This document shows, in pieces, positions 60,407-64,000 of a stretch of DNA of 64,000 nucleotides. The DNA is from Chlorohelix sp037138995 (GTDB taxonomy: Bacteria > Chloroflexota > Chloroflexia > Chloroheliales > Chloroheliaceae): assembly GCF_037138995.1 (NCBI RefSeq), contig NZ_JBAXHI010000006.1, positions 100,765 to 164,764 on the forward strand, given 5' to 3'. Positions within the stretch are counted from its first letter, which is position 1. Each line of letters begins with the position of its first letter. The notes beneath the pieces were generated by a model, which was not told the origin of the DNA, did no database searches, and saw nothing but the letters and a program-made list of their open reading frames with translations. The translations under genes and the position numbers were made by a program.

Positions 60407-61684
60407 ATGCTCGAAATCGTGTTTGGGTTGATAATGACCGTTCTATTAGGGTTGTTGCTTCCTATGGTGGTATATCTGATAATGCTGGTAATAGCAGGCG
60501 CATTTTACCGCAAGCCCAACGTCCAGAAGCGCAGCCTTCTTGAACTGGAGCGTTCCGGTAAGTATCCCAATCTCGTTATCCTGATTCCTGCTCACGATGA
60601 AGCATTAACCCTTCCGGCTACCTTACAGCATTTTAATTTGCTTAGCCTTGACCGCGCCGGTAAAGTAAAACCGCGTGTTGTGGTTATTGCCGATAATTGT
60701 ACCGATAATACCGCCGATTTAGCCAGTGAAGCCGGAGTCGAGGTGTATGAGCGGTTTGACACCGAGAATCGCGGCAAGGGGCATGCATTGCGTTGGGCTT
60801 TTGAGAAATTGCCGCAAGATTTCCCCGATTATGAAGCAGCGGTAATATTTGATGCAGATACTGTGCCGCATGCCGAGTTTATGATTGAAGCCGCCGCTGC
60901 TTATAACAGAGGTGTGTCTGTGATGCAGGGACGCTATGATGTGCTTGACCCTCATGAAACATGGCGCACCAGCCTGACCTATGTAGCTTTCGCCCTGTTC
61001 AACCATGTGCGCCCGCTCGGACGCGCCGTTCTGAAATTAAGCGATGGGCTAAAAGGAAATGGCATGCTCATAGCCCGCGAAACGTTGGAAAGGTTGCCGT
61101 GGAATGCCTACTCACTGGTTGAAGATATAGAATATACCAGCCGGTTGGTTCAAGCAGGCATGAAAGTTGAATATGTGCCGGAAGCAAAATTGTACGGTCA
61201 AGCTGCCTCCAGCAGCAAACAAGCATTAAGCCAACGTTTGCGGTGGGAAGGTGGGCGTGGGGCGCAAGCTCGCAAAGATATTCCCGGATTGCTAAAAACC
61301 GCCCTGTTAAAACGCAATGTTGCCGCTTTTGACCGAGCAATGGATTTGATAATCCCCCCCTTGGGATTACTGGTAGCCCTGCTAGTTTTAAGTAGCGTAT
61401 TGAACATGCTGGCATGGCTGATTGTAGGAGGCGCATGGCTCGGTTGGACGCTTGTATTATTTGACTTGAGCTTGTTTGGTATAATAATATTCGTGCTGGG
61501 TGGTCTAATGGTCGCCAAAGTACCCGCTCGCGCCTACCTTGCGTTGGCTCGCGCTCCTTTCTATATTGCTTGGAAATTATGGGTATATGTTATACTGGTT
61601 ACTCGCCGTTTGCCTAGTGAATGGGTAAGAACCGAGCGAGCCAAAATAGAGGTTCAGGATGTCAATCACGTTACCCGAAGTTGA
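60407..61684 (+). CDS. Membrane GT2 glycosyltransferase with processive motifs
   Basis: A 425-residue family 2 glycosyltransferase. One N-terminal helix (about 5-32), then the catalytic domain with ADNCTDNT, FDADTVPH (DAD at 149-151), VED (238-240) and QRLRW (276-280), the Q-x-x-R-W motif of processive synthases such as cellulose and hyaluronan synthase. Two or three helices end the protein. It resembles cellulose-synthase-like proteins but lacks a PilZ domain. AAAGGAG precedes ATG at 60407. With the GH44 glycanase 11 kb away it suggests a beta-glucan-like polymer. Overlaps the next gene by 26 bases. Confidence 0.88.
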   Translation: MLEIVFGLIMTVLLGLLLPMVVYLIMLVIAGAFYRKPNVQKRSLLELERSGKYPNLVILIPAHDEALTLPATLQHFNLLSLDRAGKVKPRVVVIADNCTDNTADLASEAGVEVYERFDTENRGKGHALRWAFEKLPQDFPDYEAAVIFDADTVPHAEFMIEAAAAYNRGVSVMQGRYDVLDPHETWRTSLTYVAFALFNHVRPLGRAVLKLSDGLKGNGMLIARETLERLPWNAYSLVEDIEYTSRLVQAGMKVEYVPEAKLYGQAASSSKQALSQRLRWEGGRGAQARKDIPGLLKTALLKRNVAAFDRAMDLIIPPLGLLVALLVLSSVLNMLAWLIVGGAWLGWTLVLFDLSLFGIIIFVLGGLMVAKVPARAYLALARAPFYIAWKLWVYVILVTRRLPSEWVRTERAKIEVQDVNHVTRS

Positions 61685-62264
61685 TATGCTAAAAATGGGG
61701 CAAAAGTCCAAAGATTATAGCCGATTATCCTTCCGCGACTTTGCAAGGGGCGACATCCGGGCGTGGGAGAAAATCTGGCTGCGCCGGAAATTTGCTGAAG
61801 ACCGAATCACCCGGCTTGATATAGCCAAATTGATTTGGAACTATGCGGGTTTACGCGCCACTCTTTTACACCGGGTTGGCTATGCTCTTAAAAGAAGGCG
61901 TGTTCGTATAATTCCGGGCATAATCAGTATGATGAACATAACCTTGCATGGCTTCGATGTGCCATCCTCTGTGGAAATCGGACCCGGTCTATATGTGCCA
62001 CATCCGGTAGGGGTTGTAATAATGGCGCGTCAGATAGGGGCAAATGTAACGCTGGCAAACAGCATCACCATTGGCATGCGCAACACCCCCGAATTTCCCC
62101 TAATCGGCGATAATGTTTTTATCGGAGCGGGCGCACGAATACTTGGTGGAATACGAATTGGGGATAATGCTCAAATCGGCGCAAATGCGGTAGTAATTAA
62201 AGATGTTCCGGCAGGCGCAATCGCCGTGGGAGTTCCGGCTCAAATCAAGCTACCTGTGAAATAG
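61659..62264 (+). CDS. Serine-acetyltransferase-like hexapeptide acyltransferase
   Basis: A 201-residue protein with a helical N-terminal part (to about 90) and a left-handed beta-helix C-terminal part: VEIGPGLYVPHPVGVVIMARQIGANVTL, then IGDNVFIGAGARILGGIRIG and DVPAGAIAVGVPAQIKLP. The HP-x-G block and the end are typical of CysE and of the polysaccharide acetyltransferase WcaB. The location makes polymer acetylation more likely than cysteine synthesis. ATG at 61659 has GAGG six bases upstream; ATG at 61686 would remove the 26-base overlap with the GT2 gene but has a poorer site. Confidence 0.88.
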   Translation: MSITLPEVDMLKMGQKSKDYSRLSFRDFARGDIRAWEKIWLRRKFAEDRITRLDIAKLIWNYAGLRATLLHRVGYALKRRRVRIIPGIISMMNITLHGFDVPSSVEIGPGLYVPHPVGVVIMARQIGANVTLANSITIGMRNTPEFPLIGDNVFIGAGARILGGIRIGDNAQIGANAVVIKDVPAGAIAVGVPAQIKLPVK

Positions 62265-62290
62265 CAGCGCAATTATTGAAATTACGGGGC

Positions 62291-62320
62291 GGGGCGCAAG
62301 TCTCGCCTCTTTTTATTTTA
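62291..62320 (+). terminator. Terminator of the acyltransferase gene
   Basis: GGGGCG pairs with CGCCTC (one G-T pair), seven-base loop, then TTTTTATTTT. Confidence 0.75.
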
Positions 62321-62329
62321 TAGCCCCAA

Positions 62330-62365
62330 ACGTGGCAAATAAAAACAAGGGACATAAGCCCCTTG
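62330..62365 (-). terminator. Terminator/short palindromic repeat
   Basis: Minus strand: CAAGGG and CCCTTG arms around an eight-base loop, followed by TTTTTATTTG. It resembles the palindrome at 14052-14069. It lies about 55 bases past the stop of the binding-protein gene and probably backs up the nearer hairpin. Confidence 0.6.
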
Positions 62366-62386
62366 CCTGAAACAAAACTCTAAATA

Positions 62387-62408
62387 GGGACGCACATATC
62401 TGCGCCCC
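62387..62408 (-). terminator. Hairpin after the binding-protein gene
   Basis: TGCGCCCC pairs with GGGACGCA (one G-T pair) around a six-base loop; the T-run on the minus strand is weak (TATTTAG). Eleven bases past the stop. Confidence 0.5.
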
Positions 62409-62419
62409 TGTTCGGTTAG

Positions 62420-64000
62420 TTACTTCACTTCAAGGTTGGTGTAAGGCATGATGCCTAATACGTTGACGCGGAAACCGGAAACGTAAGGGCGTTGCAAAGT
62501 GTAGAACTTGCCCCACATTAGCGGCATAACTACTGCTTCGTCAAGCAATTTAGCTTCAAGCTTATTGTAAACTGCGTTACGAGCGGTGTTATCCTGAATC
62601 GCTAAGGAACCCATGAGCATTCCATCGTATTCAGGGTTATTGTAGCCGAAGGTATTCTGCGGGTTTTTGCTGAAGAACTGAGATAGCACAGCATACTGAT
62701 CTGGGTAAGCGGTAATCAGCATGGAGACCCAAGCAGCTACCTTGCCTTGCATCTGCTGGGCAATCATGCTTTGCTGATCGGTCACGGAGATTTCGACGGT
62801 CATGCCCAAGTTGGTTTGCAGGGCTGATTGAATGAACTGGGTAGTACCAGCAACGTCAGGACCGGAGCCGACTTGTGAAATTACAAGTTTAGGCATCTTG
62901 CTACCCTCAGCAAAACCGGCATCAGCCAACAACTTCTTGGCTGCGGTTGGGTCATACTTGAGTTTCATTTGTCCGGGGACATAACCGGGAATACCACTAG
63001 GCACAATGCCGGTAGCGGTGAAGCCCGCGCTGTTCAAAGGAGTATCGTTGATGGCTTGGGAATCCAGCGCCATAGTGACGGCTTGGCGAACTTTGGCATC
63101 TTTGAAGGGTTCATAGGCGTTGGCGCTCATGCCAAAGTACATGGTGTAGCCCATGCCGATATCCCACTGCTTGAACATTTTGCCCATTTCGCCGGTGTCT
63201 TTTTTCAGCCGATTAGCTTCATCGGTAAGAAGTGACCAATGACCATCAGTTTTGCCGCTCTCGAACACACTCAGGCGGTTGGTATTATCAGCGCCAACCA
63301 TCGGGTATTCGATACGGGTTAGCTTAACCTTGCTACCAAACCAGTTCGGGTTGGGAGTCAGGGCGATTTGCTGCCCGTGCTGCCATTCTGCCAGTTGGAA
63401 GGGACCAGCGCCAGCGCTCTTGGTTTCCCACCATTTGTCACCACTGTCAACAATAGTTTTGTCCAGAATGTAGGCATTGGTAAATGCCAGTTTGCTGGTC
63501 AAGAAGGGGGTAGGGTTTGCCAAAGTGAGTTCGATGGTAGCATCATCAACTACTTTGATGCCGCTGATTTTGTCGGCTTTCCCTGCAAACTTGTCGGTTG
63601 CGCCTACAATATCGCCTACAATTCCGATAGCAATCGGGTTCTTGATTTTGGGGTCAACGGCGCGTTCGTAGGTATAAGCTACATCTGCGGCAGTTACTTG
63701 CTTCCCGCTGGAAAATTTAGCAGCAGGATTCAGGGTGAATGTCCAAACTTTGCTATCCGCGCTGGCTTTCCATTCTTTGGCGATACCGGGTATGACGGAG
63801 CCTTTTTCGTCATAATCGGTCAAGCCAATGTACAAGTTACTGTACAAGTATTTGGTGGTGTTGCCCTGAGGTTGGCTGGCTTGCGGGTCAAGGGTTGCCG
63901 GGTCGGGACCAAACCAAACTTCGCGATAAATGCCGGGATGCCCACTGCTTGCAACGGCAGCAGTAGTGGCAGCGGCAGTAGTGGCAGCGGCGGTGGTGGT
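62420..64000 (-). CDS. ABC transporter substrate-binding protein, family 5, N-terminus off the window
   Basis: Binding protein for peptides, nickel or oligosaccharides (OppA/DppA family). The frame stays open to the right edge: the visible chain begins with a Thr/Ala-rich linker, then PGIYREVWFGPDPATLDP, KYLYSNLYIGLTDYDEKG, IPGIAKEWKASADSKVWTFTLNPAAKFSSGKQVTAADVAYTYERA and later VRQAVTMALDSQAI, all typical SBP_bac_5 blocks. At least 526 residues are visible; the signal peptide and lipobox lie beyond the window. The linker is like those of the lipoproteins here, so a lipid anchor is likely. Permease genes are not in view. Confidence 0.94.
   Translation of the reverse strand, partial: TTTAAATTAAATTAAVASSGHPGIYREVWFGPDPATLDPQASQPQGNTTKYLYSNLYIGLTDYDEKGSVIPGIAKEWKASADSKVWTFTLNPAAKFSSGKQVTAADVAYTYERAVDPKIKNPIAIGIVGDIVGATDKFAGKADKISGIKVVDDATIELTLANPTPFLTSKLAFTNAYILDKTIVDSGDKWWETKSAGAGPFQLAEWQHGQQIALTPNPNWFGSKVKLTRIEYPMVGADNTNRLSVFESGKTDGHWSLLTDEANRLKKDTGEMGKMFKQWDIGMGYTMYFGMSANAYEPFKDAKVRQAVTMALDSQAINDTPLNSAGFTATGIVPSGIPGYVPGQMKLKYDPTAAKKLLADAGFAEGSKMPKLVISQVGSGPDVAGTTQFIQSALQTNLGMTVEISVTDQQSMIAQQMQGKVAAWVSMLITAYPDQYAVLSQFFSKNPQNTFGYNNPEYDGMLMGSLAIQDNTARNAVYNKLEAKLLDEAVVMPLMWGKFYTLQRPYVSGFRVNVLGIMPYTNLEVK

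Noticed and set aside
1..64000. tRNA, rRNA, CRISPR arrays, insertion sequences or phage genes
   Set aside because: I looked for TTCRA-type T-arms, evenly spaced repeats, transposase or integrase motifs and terminal inverted repeats and saw none. A covariance or repeat search would be more reliable.

Overview
The window looks like a chromosomal stretch of a Chloroflexota bacterium (inference). The best clue is the exported protein at 5242-7308: its tail ends in a block close to GNVGQHYYYWRYG, which I associate with secreted Chloroflexota proteins. Lipoproteins with long Thr/Ala linkers, and TPR proteins with a single membrane anchor followed by Pro/Thr linkers, fit the same picture. I see no rRNA, tRNA, CRISPR array, insertion sequence, prophage or integrase, so most of the region reads as stable core genome. 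Two genes run off the edges: cysS on the left and a peptide/oligosaccharide ABC-transporter binding protein on the right.

Left half (1-30 kb) is mostly housekeeping. It holds cysS, a membrane glycosyltransferase of the GT39/PMT type, a double-domain universal stress protein, ppc, carB, an RCK/RCK/UspA operon, a metallophosphoesterase, uvrB, and a galK-gmk-tmk-Uma2 operon, followed by rsfS and folP. The middle (30-34 kb) is a run of small proteins I cannot name (two membrane proteins, several soluble ones). One of them, at 33378, has a near-ideal promoter and a perfect inverted repeat at its predicted transcription start. From 34 to 46 kb come an MFS exporter, a MOSC protein, a HAD phosphatase, uvrA followed by a DUF697-like pseudo-GTPase and a DUF309 protein, a small heat-shock protein, a four-gene operon (Nudix, CoA-transferase alpha and beta, DNA methyltransferase), and a flavin/quinone reductase whose promoter carries a sequence matching the YodB-type quinone-responsive operator.

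The right third (48.1-62.3 kb) is an exopolysaccharide locus. On the minus strand are a hexapeptide acyltransferase, a GT2 glycosyltransferase and a GH44-type glycanase lipoprotein, the last two translationally coupled. On the plus strand are a WbpD/WlbB-like acyltransferase, a Wzz-type chain-length protein, a CpsD-like ATPase with an Arg in place of the P-loop Lys, a 47-residue two-helix membrane protein, a Wzy/ligase-like polymerase, a Wzx flippase, a WecG/TagA glycosyltransferase, a processive-looking GT2 and a serine-acetyltransferase-like enzyme. No initiating phosphoglycosyl transferase is visible, so initiation must be encoded elsewhere.

Several predicted promoters share a TTGCA(A/T)-17-TATAAT-like pattern. 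Many genes end in clear stem-loop plus T-run terminators. All functional names rest on sequence motifs read by eye; no database search was run.
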